This document shows, piece by piece, positions 32,002 to 39,745 of a stretch of DNA of 64,000 nucleotides. Within the stretch, counting starts at the first letter, position 1; each line of letters starts with the position of its first letter. Under the pieces are notes generated by a model. That model saw only the letters and a list, made by a program, of their open reading frames with translations. It was not told the DNA's origin and searched no databases. The translations under genes and the position numbers were made by a program. This DNA comes from Paeniglutamicibacter psychrophenolicus. GTDB taxonomy: Bacteria > Actinomycetota > Actinomycetes > Actinomycetales > Micrococcaceae. Location of the stretch: the NCBI RefSeq assembly GCF_030812255.1, contig NZ_JAUSSH010000005.1, forward strand, positions 208,966-272,965, written 5' to 3'.

Positions 32002-32856
32002 CTAGAATCCCAAGAGCTTGGTCAGCGGCTGGACCTGGTTGTGGGCCAGCAGCACGATCGGCACCACCAGCCCGGCCAGCGCGTAGATGGACACCGGGAT
32101 GCACAACAGCCATTCGCGCACCGACCCTGCCCTGCCCAGCACGGGGATGGCGATCCGGCCGCCGGGCTTCCACACGTCCTTGAGCAGCGGCACGCGGCGG
32201 ATGAAGCGCGGGGACTTGATCTTGATCGGCCAGATCAGGTTGCAGCCGCCGACGGTGAGCATGTCCCCGGCGATGTGCACCGCGCAGCCCACGGCCACCG
32301 CCAGCACCAGCCAGTTCTGCTCGTCGGGCGAGAACACCGCCACGAAGATGCCGGCCGGAACCGAGACCAACCACGGCAGCTTCGCCATGGTGTCGGGAAT
32401 GAACTTCAGCGCCTTCAGCGCAAAGGACACCAGCAGCACCGCCAACAGACCGGCGCCCGGGTAGATGATCCCGAAGCGGGAATTCTCCATGGTCCACAGC
32501 CCCAGCACCCAGGCCAGGACGGTGAACGCCGCGATGCCCAGCAGCGAGTGCGTGCCGTTGCGGTGCCCTCCGGAGACCTCTCCGATGCCGGCGCAGATCG
32601 CGTTGGACACCGGCGGCAGCGAGTGCGCAATGGTGGCCCGGCGGTGGTCCGCATCGGGCAGCAGCGCCGCCCCCGCGCAGACCATCGCCCCCGCGACCCC
32701 GGCGATCGGGGTTTGCTCCAGCAGGCCGAATCCCAGCGGGATCGCGTCGGGCAGCCAGGTCAGCTTCTCGGAGAGACTCCCGGTGGGGAGCTTGAAATTC
32801 GTGGTCAACGCGATCCAGGCTGCTGCGCCGGTGGCCGCGTGGTGGCCGCCCATCAT
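32002..32856 (-). CDS. YdjM-type membrane-bound metal-dependent hydrolase (DUF457)
   Basis: A membrane protein of 284 residues with about five hydrophobic segments. Family features are MMGGHHAATGAAAW at the start, LLPDADHRRATIAHSLPP near residue 75 and SGGHRNGTHSLLGIAAF near residue 105; the His/Asp residues would bind a metal. An AVHIAGDMLTVGG segment near residue 210 completes the pattern. In E. coli the family member YdjM is LexA-controlled, but the enzymatic function is not known. Start ATG 32856 (or the next ATG, 32853) is read divergently from the GNAT-peptidase pair. Confidence 0.82.
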   Translation of the reverse strand: MMGGHHAATGAAAWIALTTNFKLPTGSLSEKLTWLPDAIPLGFGLLEQTPIAGVAGAMVCAGAALLPDADHRRATIAHSLPPVSNAICAGIGEVSGGHRNGTHSLLGIAAFTVLAWVLGLWTMENSRFGIIYPGAGLLAVLLVSFALKALKFIPDTMAKLPWLVSVPAGIFVAVFSPDEQNWLVLAVAVGCAVHIAGDMLTVGGCNLIWPIKIKSPRFIRRVPLLKDVWKPGGRIAIPVLGRAGSVREWLLCIPVSIYALAGLVVPIVLLAHNQVQPLTKLLGF

Positions 32857-32971
32857 ATTGCTTGGTGCCGTCCTTGCTTTGGTTCTTGCTTCTCGATCGC
32901 CCCCAACCTTAAGTGCTGCCACCCACGCGTTGGATTCACGGCACGCATGGCCCGCCGGTAGGCTTGGTCAC

Positions 32972-33451
32972 ATGCCCCTGATTCGCCCCGCGGCGCCCGC
33001 CGACGCCCCCGCCATCCTTGAACTCATCCACGAATTGGCGCTCTTCGAGCGCGAGCCCGACGCCGTGAAGAACTCCGAAGCGGACCTCGTCGCCCACCTC
33101 TTCGGGCCGGACCCGCAGGTGTACGCGCACGTGGTGGACCGGGACGGCACGGTGCTGGGCTTCGCCCTGTGGTTCCTGACGTATTCCACCTGGGAGGGAA
33201 CGCACGGGATCCACCTCAAGGACCTCTACGTGCGCGAGTCGGCGCGGGGCGCCGGACACGGCAAGGCGCTGCTGGCCGAATTGGCACGCATTGCAGTGGC
33301 CCGCGGCTACCGGCGCGTGGAATGGAGCGTGCTGGACTGGAATGCCCCGGCCATCGGCTTCTACGATTCGCTCGGCGCCGGTTCCATGGACGGCTGGACC
33401 GTGCGGCGCCTCGAAGGCGCAGCCCTGGCGGAACTGGGGGCAGGGGCATGA
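32972..33451 (+). CDS. GNAT-family N-acetyltransferase
   Basis: A 159-residue acetyltransferase resembling the diamine/spermidine acetyltransferase group. The segment HGIHLKDLYVRESARGAGHGKALL includes the acetyl-CoA pyrophosphate loop (R-x-x-G-x-G/H), and RRVEWSVLDWNAPAIGFYDSLGA is the conserved C-terminal part of the SAT1-like group. The ATG at 32972 gives the standard start MPLIRPAAPADAPAI. Its stop overlaps the start of the aminopeptidase gene (ATGA). The substrate is probably a small amine but is unproven. Confidence 0.88.
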   Translation: MPLIRPAAPADAPAILELIHELALFEREPDAVKNSEADLVAHLFGPDPQVYAHVVDRDGTVLGFALWFLTYSTWEGTHGIHLKDLYVRESARGAGHGKALLAELARIAVARGYRRVEWSVLDWNAPAIGFYDSLGAGSMDGWTVRRLEGAALAELGAGA

Positions 33452-34725
33452 GCAACACCCACACCTTCCGCGGGATGAACACCACCGAGCACTACTTCCA
33501 GGTCCCGCTGGACCACGCCCGCCCGGCGGGCGAAAAGATCACGGTCTTTGCCCGCGAGATCTCCTCCACCGAGCACACCGATCCGGCCTCGCTGCCCTGG
33601 CTGCTCTTCCTGCAGGGCGGACCGGGCGGGAAGTCCCCGCGTCCGGCCTCGCTGTCCGGTTGGCTGGCGGAGGCGGCCAAGACCTTCCGCATCCTGCTGC
33701 TTGACCAGCGCGGAACCGGCCTGAGCACCCCGGCCAACCGCCAGTCCCTGCCGATGCGCGGGGACGCGGCGGCCCAGGCCGCCTACCTCACGCATTTCCG
33801 CGCCGATTCGATCGTGCGCGATGCCGAAGCCATCCGCAAGGACCTCGGGATCGAGAAGTGGAGCACCTTCGGGCAAAGCTACGGCGGCTTTTGCACGCTG
33901 ACCTACCTGTCCCTGGCCCCGGCGGCATTGGAACGCTGCATCGTCACCGGCGGCCTGGCCTCGCTCACCGCGGACGCGGACACCGTGTACCGGGCGACCT
34001 ACCGGCGGATGGCCGAGCGCAACGCGGAATACTTCGAGTGGTACCCGCAGGACCGCAAGGTCCTGCGCGAGATTGTCGCGCACCTGGCCCACACCGAGGA
34101 GCACCTGCCGGGCGGCCGGGCGCTGACCGTGCCGCTGGTGCAGATGCTCGGCCAGTTCCTGGGCGGCAACGCCCGGGTGCACTCGCTGCACCACGTCTTC
34201 GAGGCCGCCTTCATCGAGACCCCGGGCGGCAGGCGGCTCTCGGACACCTTCCTGGCCGCGGTCGCCGAACAGGCCGACCGCACCACCAACCCGCTTTACG
34301 CGCTGCTGCACGAGTCGATCTACGCGCAGGGCGCGGCCACCAACTGGTCCGCGCAGCGCGTGCTGGCCGAGTTCCCGGCTTTCTCCCCCGATGCCGAACT
34401 CCCGCTGCTGACCGGGGAAATGGTGTTCAGCTGGTACTTCGAGGACGATGCGGTGCTGCGCCCGCTGGAGGAAACCGCCCGGATCCTGGCCGAGCACGAG
34501 GACTGGGGTCCGCTCTACGACCCCACGGTGCTGGCCGCCAACACCGTGCCGGTCGCAGCGGCCGTCTACGCCCACGACGTGTACGTGGACAGGGACCTGT
34601 CGCTTCAAACCGCCGCCGCGGTCGGCAACGTGCGGGTGTGGGAAACCGAGGAGTTCCACCACGACGGCATCGGCGACGAGGGCGCGATGATCTTCGCGAA
34701 GCTGCTGGAGCTGGGCAAGGACTAG
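33448..34725 (+). CDS. Proline iminopeptidase-type alpha/beta hydrolase
   Basis: A cytosolic serine peptidase of family S33 that releases N-terminal proline. The oxyanion segment is FLQGGPGGKSPRP near residue 55, the nucleophile elbow is FGQSYGGFC near residue 145, and the C-terminal His lies in WETEEFHHDGIGDEG, with an alpha-helical cap between. Its 425 residues are typical of the larger iminopeptidase group. It is coupled to the upstream acetyltransferase by an ATGA overlap. The physiological peptides are unknown. Confidence 0.88.
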   Translation: MSNTHTFRGMNTTEHYFQVPLDHARPAGEKITVFAREISSTEHTDPASLPWLLFLQGGPGGKSPRPASLSGWLAEAAKTFRILLLDQRGTGLSTPANRQSLPMRGDAAAQAAYLTHFRADSIVRDAEAIRKDLGIEKWSTFGQSYGGFCTLTYLSLAPAALERCIVTGGLASLTADADTVYRATYRRMAERNAEYFEWYPQDRKVLREIVAHLAHTEEHLPGGRALTVPLVQMLGQFLGGNARVHSLHHVFEAAFIETPGGRRLSDTFLAAVAEQADRTTNPLYALLHESIYAQGAATNWSAQRVLAEFPAFSPDAELPLLTGEMVFSWYFEDDAVLRPLEETARILAEHEDWGPLYDPTVLAANTVPVAAAVYAHDVYVDRDLSLQTAAAVGNVRVWETEEFHHDGIGDEGAMIFAKLLELGKD

Positions 34726-34790
34726 GCCGCGTCACACTGCCGGTCGCAATCACGACGGGAACCGCTTCCGTGATAGGTATTGAAGTGCAA

Positions 34791-34894
34791 CCATCCGGAG
34801 CGGCCGAGAGACCTGGATCGATGACGCCGCAGCAACCCGCCCCGCCGACGGGACCCCGTCGGGCCGGCAACGGTGCTACTGCCAGGACCGATGG
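34791..34894 (+). promoter_or_regulatory. SAM-I (S-box) riboswitch
   Basis: The core reads GAGCGGCCGAGAGACC, then GATGACGCCGCAGCAACC, then CGGTGCTACTGCCAGGACC, matching the S-box order of conserved blocks. P1 is CCATC at the 5' side with GATGG at the 3' side. A variable GC-rich hairpin (CCCGCCCCGCCGACGGG region) forms P3/P4. It ends 17 bases before the core MetE gene, with no clear terminator, so control is probably translational. Binding of S-adenosylmethionine is expected to lower expression. Confidence 0.88.
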
Positions 34895-34911
34895 AAAGTA
34901 GGCAATTGCCC

Positions 34912-36141
34912 ATGTCCCTTAACACCAGCCACATCCGCACCACCCACGCCGGCTCGTTGCCGCGCACCGACGCGCTGCTGGCCGCCAACGAGGCCAGGGA
35001 ACGCGACGGGGTCAGCGAGAAATTCCTCGAATTGCTCGAAACCTCGGTCACGGGCATCGTGGCCAGGCAGCGCGAGCTGGGCATCGACATCCCCAACGAC
35101 GGCGAATTCGGGCACACCATGTCCTCCGCCGTCGACTTCGGCGCCTGGTGGAACTACTCCTTCGCCCGCCTCGGCGGGCTGCAGGAAACCATCGTCGACC
35201 GCTGGGCCGAGACCACGGTCAACCGTTCGTCCCCCGGCAACGTGGTGCTCACCTCCTTCCCGGACCGCCGCGACCGCCGGGCCTTCGCCGAGGCGTACGC
35301 CGATCCGGCTTCCGGGATCCTCGCGCACCGCAAGGCGACCACGCAGCCGAAGGTCGTCGCGCCACTGACCTACATCGGGCACGACCTGGTCGCCTCGGAC
35401 ATCAGGAACCTGAAGACCGCCATGGCGGCCACGGGCACCGAGGAGGGCTTCCTCGCGGCGCTTTCCCCCGCTTCCTGCGCGCGGCTGGCCAACGACTTCT
35501 ACGCCAGCGACGAGGAATACCTCTTCGCGGCCGCTGATGCCATGCGTGAGGAGTACAAGGCGATCCTCGATGCCGGGCTCATCTTGCAGATCGACGACCC
35601 GTCGCTGGCCGAGTCCTGGGACCAAATCAACCCGGAGCCGAGCCTGGAGGACTACCTGAAGTTCCTGGAGCTGCGCGTGGAGGCCACCAACCACGCGCTG
35701 CGCGGGCTGCCCGCCGAGCGGATCCGGCTGCACGTATGCTGGGGCTCCTGGCACGGCCCGCACACCACCGATATCCCGTTCGCCGACATCCTGGACCCGG
35801 TGCTGCGCATCAACGCCAACATGGTCTCCTTCGAGGCCGGGAACGTGCGCCACGAGCACGAATGGCGCATCTGGGAGGACCGGGCACTGCCCGAGGGAAA
35901 GATCCTGGTCCCCGGCGTCGTCTCGCATGCCACCAACGTGGTCGAGCACCCGGAGCTGGTCGCCGACCGCATCGAGCGCTTCGCGAACCTGGTCGGCCGC
36001 GAGAACGTGATCGCGTCCACCGACTGCGGCCTGGGCGGGCGCGTCCACCCGCAGATCGCCATGGCCAAGCTCGAGGCCCTTGGCGCCGGCGCGGCACTGG
36101 CCACCCAGCGCCTGTGGAAGGGTGCCGAGGTCATCGCCTGA
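34912..36141 (+). CDS. Core MetE: short cobalamin-independent methionine synthase-type methyltransferase
   Basis: Corresponds to the C-terminal catalytic barrel of MetE only; at 409 residues it lacks the N-terminal folate-binding half (full MetE is about 750). The zinc ligands are intact: His-x-Cys in IRLHVCWGSWHGPHT, Glu in VSFEAGNVRHEHEW and Cys in ASTDCGLGGRVHPQIA. The substrate aspartate lies in LQIDDPSLAES. Short forms make methionine from homocysteine using a donor other than the usual folate, but the donor is not evident here. The preceding SAM-I riboswitch strongly supports a role in methionine supply. A clean terminator follows. Confidence 0.88.
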   Translation: MSLNTSHIRTTHAGSLPRTDALLAANEARERDGVSEKFLELLETSVTGIVARQRELGIDIPNDGEFGHTMSSAVDFGAWWNYSFARLGGLQETIVDRWAETTVNRSSPGNVVLTSFPDRRDRRAFAEAYADPASGILAHRKATTQPKVVAPLTYIGHDLVASDIRNLKTAMAATGTEEGFLAALSPASCARLANDFYASDEEYLFAAADAMREEYKAILDAGLILQIDDPSLAESWDQINPEPSLEDYLKFLELRVEATNHALRGLPAERIRLHVCWGSWHGPHTTDIPFADILDPVLRINANMVSFEAGNVRHEHEWRIWEDRALPEGKILVPGVVSHATNVVEHPELVADRIERFANLVGRENVIASTDCGLGGRVHPQIAMAKLEALGAGAALATQRLWKGAEVIA

Positions 36142-36159
36142 TCCCGGGCACCACCACGG

Positions 36160-36193
36160 AAGCCGCCGCACGCACCAGCGTGCGGCGGCTTTT
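36160..36193 (+). terminator. Terminator after core MetE
   Basis: A perfect 14-bp stem (AAGCCGCCGCACGC / GCGTGCGGCGGCTT) with a 4-base loop is followed by T residues, 18 bases past the stop. Confidence 0.88.
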
Positions 36194-36272
36194 GTCCGCG
36201 GGCAGGCCTCCCGCGGCCGGTGGCCGAATCGCTGCCGGACACCGCCAGCAGCCTGCTGGAGCCGGGGCTCCG

Positions 36273-36593
36273 CTAAACCGGGGAGCCGAGCTCCACCAGC
36301 AGCACCCCGCCGACGATCAGCACGATCCCGGCGGTCATCAGGAGCGTCAGCGGTTCCTTGAAGATCCACTTGCCCAGCACCGCGGTGACCGCCACCCCCG
36401 CGGCCGCCCAGATCCCGTACGCCACCCCGATGCCCATCCCGGCGCGCAGCGCCAGCGACAGCATGGTGAAGGCCAGCAGGTAGCCGGCGGCCACCGGGAG
36501 GTACCAGGCCCGGGAGCCGGTGAGCGTTGCCCGCAGCGACATCGTCGCGCCGACCTCGGCGATGATCGCGGTTCCCAGGAAAAGCCACATCAT
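36273..36593 (-). CDS. Small multidrug resistance (SMR) protein, second subunit
   Basis: A 106-residue protein of four membrane helices: MMWLFLGTAIIAEVGATMSL carries the essential Glu14-equivalent in helix 1, and GIGVAYGIWAAAGVA is the SMR signature. It is read from ATG 36593, overlapping the stop of the other SMR gene (ATGA). The two neighbours are unequal in sequence, as in heterodimeric SMR pairs such as EbrAB or YkkCD. It probably exports cationic compounds or guanidinium-like substrates in exchange for protons; the substrate is not known. Confidence 0.88.
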   Translation of the reverse strand: MMWLFLGTAIIAEVGATMSLRATLTGSRAWYLPVAAGYLLAFTMLSLALRAGMGIGVAYGIWAAAGVAVTAVLGKWIFKEPLTLLMTAGIVLIVGGVLLVELGSPV

Positions 36594-36952
36594 GATGTAC
36601 GTTCCCGCGTCCCGGGGGCCCGTTGGCGCAGGGCGTGCTGGGACCCGAATTCCACCAGGACGACCCCGGCAATGATGACTCCCAGGCCAAGGAACATCAG
36701 CGGGGTGAGCGCCTCGGCAAAAAGCAGCATCGCCAGGACGGCGGTCAACGCCACCCCGAGGGCGCCCCAGATGCCGTAGGCGACCCCGAGTCCCAGGCCC
36801 GCGCGCATGGCCAGCGCCAGGCAGGTGAAAGCGCCGGCGTAGCCCAGCACCACGACCGCGTACCACCACGGCGCCCCCAGCGCGGCCTTCAGCGCGAGGG
36901 TCGCGGTGACCTCGGTGGCGATGGCCAGCGAGAGCAGGAACCACTTGTTCAC
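36590..36952 (-). CDS. Small multidrug resistance (SMR) protein, first subunit
   Basis: This 120-residue four-helix SMR protein has the key Glu in AIATEVTATLALKAA and the signature LGLGVAYGIWGALGVALTA. It has a longer hydrophilic C-terminal tail (about 15 residues, Arg-rich) than its partner, a common difference between heterodimer subunits. Start GTG at 36952 overlaps the MFS gene stop (GTGA), and its own stop overlaps the next SMR start. The longer open frame upstream lies inside the MFS gene. Confidence 0.87.
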   Translation of the reverse strand: MNKWFLLSLAIATEVTATLALKAALGAPWWYAVVVLGYAGAFTCLALAMRAGLGLGVAYGIWGALGVALTAVLAMLLFAEALTPLMFLGLGVIIAGVVLVEFGSQHALRQRAPGTRERTS

Positions 36953-38259
36953 TTGAGTTCGCGCACGCAGAAGAACGCGACGACCAGGATGAAGCCCAGG
37001 CACAGGTAGCCCAGGCCGGCGAAGCCCAGCGTGGCCAGCAGCACCCCGGATCCGGCGGCTCCCAGTGCCCCGGCCGCACCCATGAGGGTGTCGGAGACGC
37101 CCTGGACCAGCACGCGGCGGGGACGGTCCACCCGCTCGGCCAGGAACGCGGAGCCGGAGACCGTCGACATCGACCAGCCCAGGCCCAGCAGCACCAGCGC
37201 GACCGTGACCGCGGCGCGGGATTCGGCGCCGAGTCCGGCGACCAGCACGGCCGCCACCAGCACCGCCATGCCTGCCAGCATCATCCGCGGCTGGCCCATC
37301 CTATCCGCCCACGCCCCGATGAACGGGGAGAGTGCATACATCCCGGCGATGTGCAGGGAGATGACGAAGCCGATGACGATCAGGATGTCGGCGCTGCCCC
37401 CGTGCATTTCGTGCCCGGGGGTGGCGGCCAGGTCCTTGAGGTGCACCGGGGTCATCGACATGACCCCGACCATCACCAGGTGGGCGACCACGATGGTGGC
37501 AATGCCCAGGGTCGCACCTTTCGAGGCCCGCACCGCCGACAGCCCGGTGGCCATCGACCCGCGGCGCCTGCCGGTCGCGACGGGGTGCGGGGGCACGCCG
37601 TCGGCCGCATCCCAGGCGCGGGCGAGGTCGATGGGGTCCGGGCGCAGCCCGATGTTCAGCACCAGGATGGCCAGCAGCATGCCGGCCAGGGAGAAGAGGA
37701 AGGGCCCGCTCATCGGCGGCAGGCCGAATTGCCCGCCCAGCGCAGATCCCGGTCCGATGAGGTTCGGGCCGGCGACCGCGCCGATGGTGATGGCCCAGAC
37801 CACCAGTCCCAGGTCGCGCCCGCGGGTGGCGTCGGCGGCCAGGTCGGTGGCGGCGAAGCGGGCCTGCAGGTTCGCCGCCGAGCCCACGCCCAGCAGCGCG
37901 GCCCCGAGCAGCAGCACCGGGAAGGAACCAAGCACCGGGGCCAGCATCATCCCGACGGCGCCAAGCGCGGCCAGGAGGTAGCCCAGGGACAGCGCCCTGC
38001 GGCGCCCGCGCTTCACGGCCAGGGCTGCCAGCGGCAGCGCACTGAGTGCGCCGGCGACGGAGATCGCGGTGGTTGCCGCCCCGGCGAAGGCGTTGGATCC
38101 GGTCAGCTCCACGGCCATGAGCGATCCGATGGCCAGCCCGGCGCCGTTGCCCACGCCACTGAGCAGCTGGGACACCGAGAGCGTGGCCACGGTGCGGCGT
38201 TGGGCGCGCACCCGCTCGGGCGCGGGATGGATGGAGGTTGGGGCCGGGGTTGTGTTCAC
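36949..38259 (-). CDS. Major facilitator superfamily transporter
   Basis: This 436-residue protein has 12 predicted membrane helices. The MFS loop between helices 2 and 3 is seen as ALAVKRGRRRALSLGYLL, and a repeat-like loop in the second half is IGAWADRMGQPRMML. The central loop (about residues 210-240) is charged. It resembles drug-efflux MFS proteins, but the substrate cannot be named. Start is GTG at 38259. It leads a three-gene operon with two SMR genes, all overlapping by four bases. Confidence 0.86.
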   Translation of the reverse strand: MNTTPAPTSIHPAPERVRAQRRTVATLSVSQLLSGVGNGAGLAIGSLMAVELTGSNAFAGAATTAISVAGALSALPLAALAVKRGRRRALSLGYLLAALGAVGMMLAPVLGSFPVLLLGAALLGVGSAANLQARFAATDLAADATRGRDLGLVVWAITIGAVAGPNLIGPGSALGGQFGLPPMSGPFLFSLAGMLLAILVLNIGLRPDPIDLARAWDAADGVPPHPVATGRRRGSMATGLSAVRASKGATLGIATIVVAHLVMVGVMSMTPVHLKDLAATPGHEMHGGSADILIVIGFVISLHIAGMYALSPFIGAWADRMGQPRMMLAGMAVLVAAVLVAGLGAESRAAVTVALVLLGLGWSMSTVSGSAFLAERVDRPRRVLVQGVSDTLMGAAGALGAAGSGVLLATLGFAGLGYLCLGFILVVAFFCVRELK

Positions 38260-38295
38260 CCGCCCAGCCTAGCAACGTCGCGGTCCTTAACGAGG

Positions 38296-38338
38296 CTCGG
38301 GGCCCGTCCTTCCGAAACAACGGAAGACGGACCCCGAG
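38296..38338 (-). terminator. Terminator between terC and the MFS operon
   Basis: Arms CTCGGGGCCCGTCCTTCCG and CGGAAGACGGACCCCGAG pair with one bulge and one mismatch around AAACAA. It starts 26 bases past the terC stop. There is no T tract. Confidence 0.6.
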
Positions 38339-38363
38339 CGGGTGCAGCGTGGGAGGCGCGAGG

Positions 38364-39392
38364 TTACTCGCTGTCCTTCTTGGCTGCCTGTTCGGCCTTG
38401 TGCTCGGCGGCGGCGCGGCGGCCGGCCGGGGAGAGCAGCGAGGCGACGGTCGCGATGACGACCGTGCCCAGGATGACCACCAGCGAGACGGTGATGGAGA
38501 AATCCGGGACCCAGGTGATCGGCTGGCCGCCGTTGATGAACGGCAGTTCGTTCACGTGCATGGCGTGGAAGACCAGCTTGATGCCGATGAAGGCCAGGAT
38601 GATCGACAGTGCGTGCTTGAGGTAGACCAGGCGGTCCATCAGGCCACCGAGCAGGAAGTACAGCTGGCGCAGGCCCATCAGCGCGAACAGGTTCGCGGTG
38701 AAGACGATGAACGGGGACTGGGTCAGGCCGAAGATCGCCGGGATCGAGTCGACCGCGAAGAGCAGGTCGGTCATGCCGATGGTCACGAAGACCATGACCA
38801 TCGGGGTGAACATCTTCTTGCCGTCGATGGTGGTGCGCAGCTTGTTGCCGTCGAATTCCTTGGAGATCGGCAGGTTCTTGGTCAGCTTGTAGACGATGCC
38901 GCTGTTGGCGCCGTCGGACTCGTCCTCGCCCTTGTCGGTGGCCTGCTTCCAGGCGGTCCACAGCAGGAAGGCACCGAAGATGTAGAAGACCCACGAGTAG
39001 TTTTCGATGACTGCGGCACCGAGGATGATGAAGATGCCGCGCAGGATCAGGGCAATGATGATGCCGAACATCAACACTTCCTGCTGGTATTTCCGCGGCA
39101 CCGAGAAGCGGGCCATGATGATGATGAACACGAACAGGTTGTCGATGCTCAGCGAGTATTCGGTGACCCAGCCGGCAATGAATTGCTGGCCGATGTCCGG
39201 GCCCGCCTGCCACCAGACGACGGCGCCGAAGATCAGGGCGAGGGTGACGTAGAAACCGACCCAGAGGCCGGATTCCTTCATCGAGGGTTCGTGTGGTTTC
39301 TTGACGACATACAGCAGGTCAAGAAGAAGAATGATGCACAATGCCGCGAGCGAGATAATCTCAAACTGCAGCGACAAGCCGTGGTTTCCCAA
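38364..39392 (-). CDS. TerC-family membrane protein (probable Mn2+ exporter/metalation)
   Basis: This integral membrane protein has about eight to nine helices and 342 residues. TerC motifs are visible: WVTEYSLSIDNLFVFIIIM near residue 80, with the conserved acidic residues, and MTDLLFAVDSIPAIFGLT near residue 215, the second half of the internal duplication. Recent work links this family to Mn2+ export or metal supply to secreted enzymes. I start it at TTG 39392, with GAAAGG 7 bases before; the open frame extends to a TTG at 39407 without a ribosome-binding site. The leader carries a yybP-ykoY riboswitch, which supports a manganese role. Confidence 0.87.
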   Translation of the reverse strand: MGNHGLSLQFEIISLAALCIILLLDLLYVVKKPHEPSMKESGLWVGFYVTLALIFGAVVWWQAGPDIGQQFIAGWVTEYSLSIDNLFVFIIIMARFSVPRKYQQEVLMFGIIIALILRGIFIILGAAVIENYSWVFYIFGAFLLWTAWKQATDKGEDESDGANSGIVYKLTKNLPISKEFDGNKLRTTIDGKKMFTPMVMVFVTIGMTDLLFAVDSIPAIFGLTQSPFIVFTANLFALMGLRQLYFLLGGLMDRLVYLKHALSIILAFIGIKLVFHAMHVNELPFINGGQPITWVPDFSITVSLVVILGTVVIATVASLLSPAGRRAAAEHKAEQAAKKDSE

Positions 39393-39417
39393 TGTGGGGC
39401 CTTTCAAAACGGGGTAC

Positions 39418-39542
39418 GTGGAATTACCGCAAGTCTCTCCGCCGTCCGCTCAGATTGGGACGACCGCTGTGCCCGGCGAGGCATCGATGCCTCGCGTGTT
39501 GACGACCACAGCACAAGTGGGATACTCCCCTACGCTTGGAAC
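39418..39542 (-). promoter_or_regulatory. yybP-ykoY manganese riboswitch upstream of terC
   Basis: On the minus strand the leader reads GTAGGGGAGTATCCCAC at its 5' end and GGCGGAGAGACTTGCGG at its 3' end, 25 to 40 bases before the gene. These are the two conserved loop blocks of this Mn2+-sensing class as seen before actinobacterial terC genes. Between them lies a hairpin with GGTCGTCAACAC and a GAGGCATCGATGCCTC palindrome. Expression is expected to rise with Mn2+. Confidence 0.82.
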
Positions 39543-39561
39543 AGTCTAACTCATCCATGTT

Positions 39562-39741
39562 TCAGTCTCGTGAATGACCTACGGTTTCACCGGCCCCGTC
39601 GAAGGCCAGCAGGTCCCCCGGTTGGCAGCCAAGTTCCCGGCAGATCGCCGAGAGCGTGCTGAAGCGCACGGCCCTTGCCCGGCGGTCCCTGGGCACCGAG
39701 AGGTTCGCCACGGTGACGTCGACACGCCGGCTCTGCCCCGC
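39562..39741 (-). pseudogene. C-terminal remnant of an XRE (Cro/CI-type) regulator
   Basis: Directly after uvrB one frame reads VDVTVANLSV, then RARAVRFSTLSAICRELGCQ and PGDLLAFD, before a stop. This is the recognition helix and C-terminus of the small YozG-like helix-turn-helix family, which usually reads VTVANLSVLKNGRARAVRFS. The N-terminal half and any start codon are missing, and the segment after VANLSV is altered (PRDRR). It cannot make the protein as it stands. It lies 4-180 bases past the uvrB stop and may be a remnant left by a deletion. I am fairly sure of the family and less sure of the boundaries. Confidence 0.62.
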
Positions 39742-39745
39742 CCGG

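Noticed and set aside
34791..34894. SAM-IV riboswitch as the class of the metE leader
   Set aside because: SAM-IV occurs in actinobacteria, but the block order here (GAGAGACC, GATGAcgCCGCAGCAACC, GGTGCTACTGCCAGGACC) and the closing P1 fit SAM-I better.
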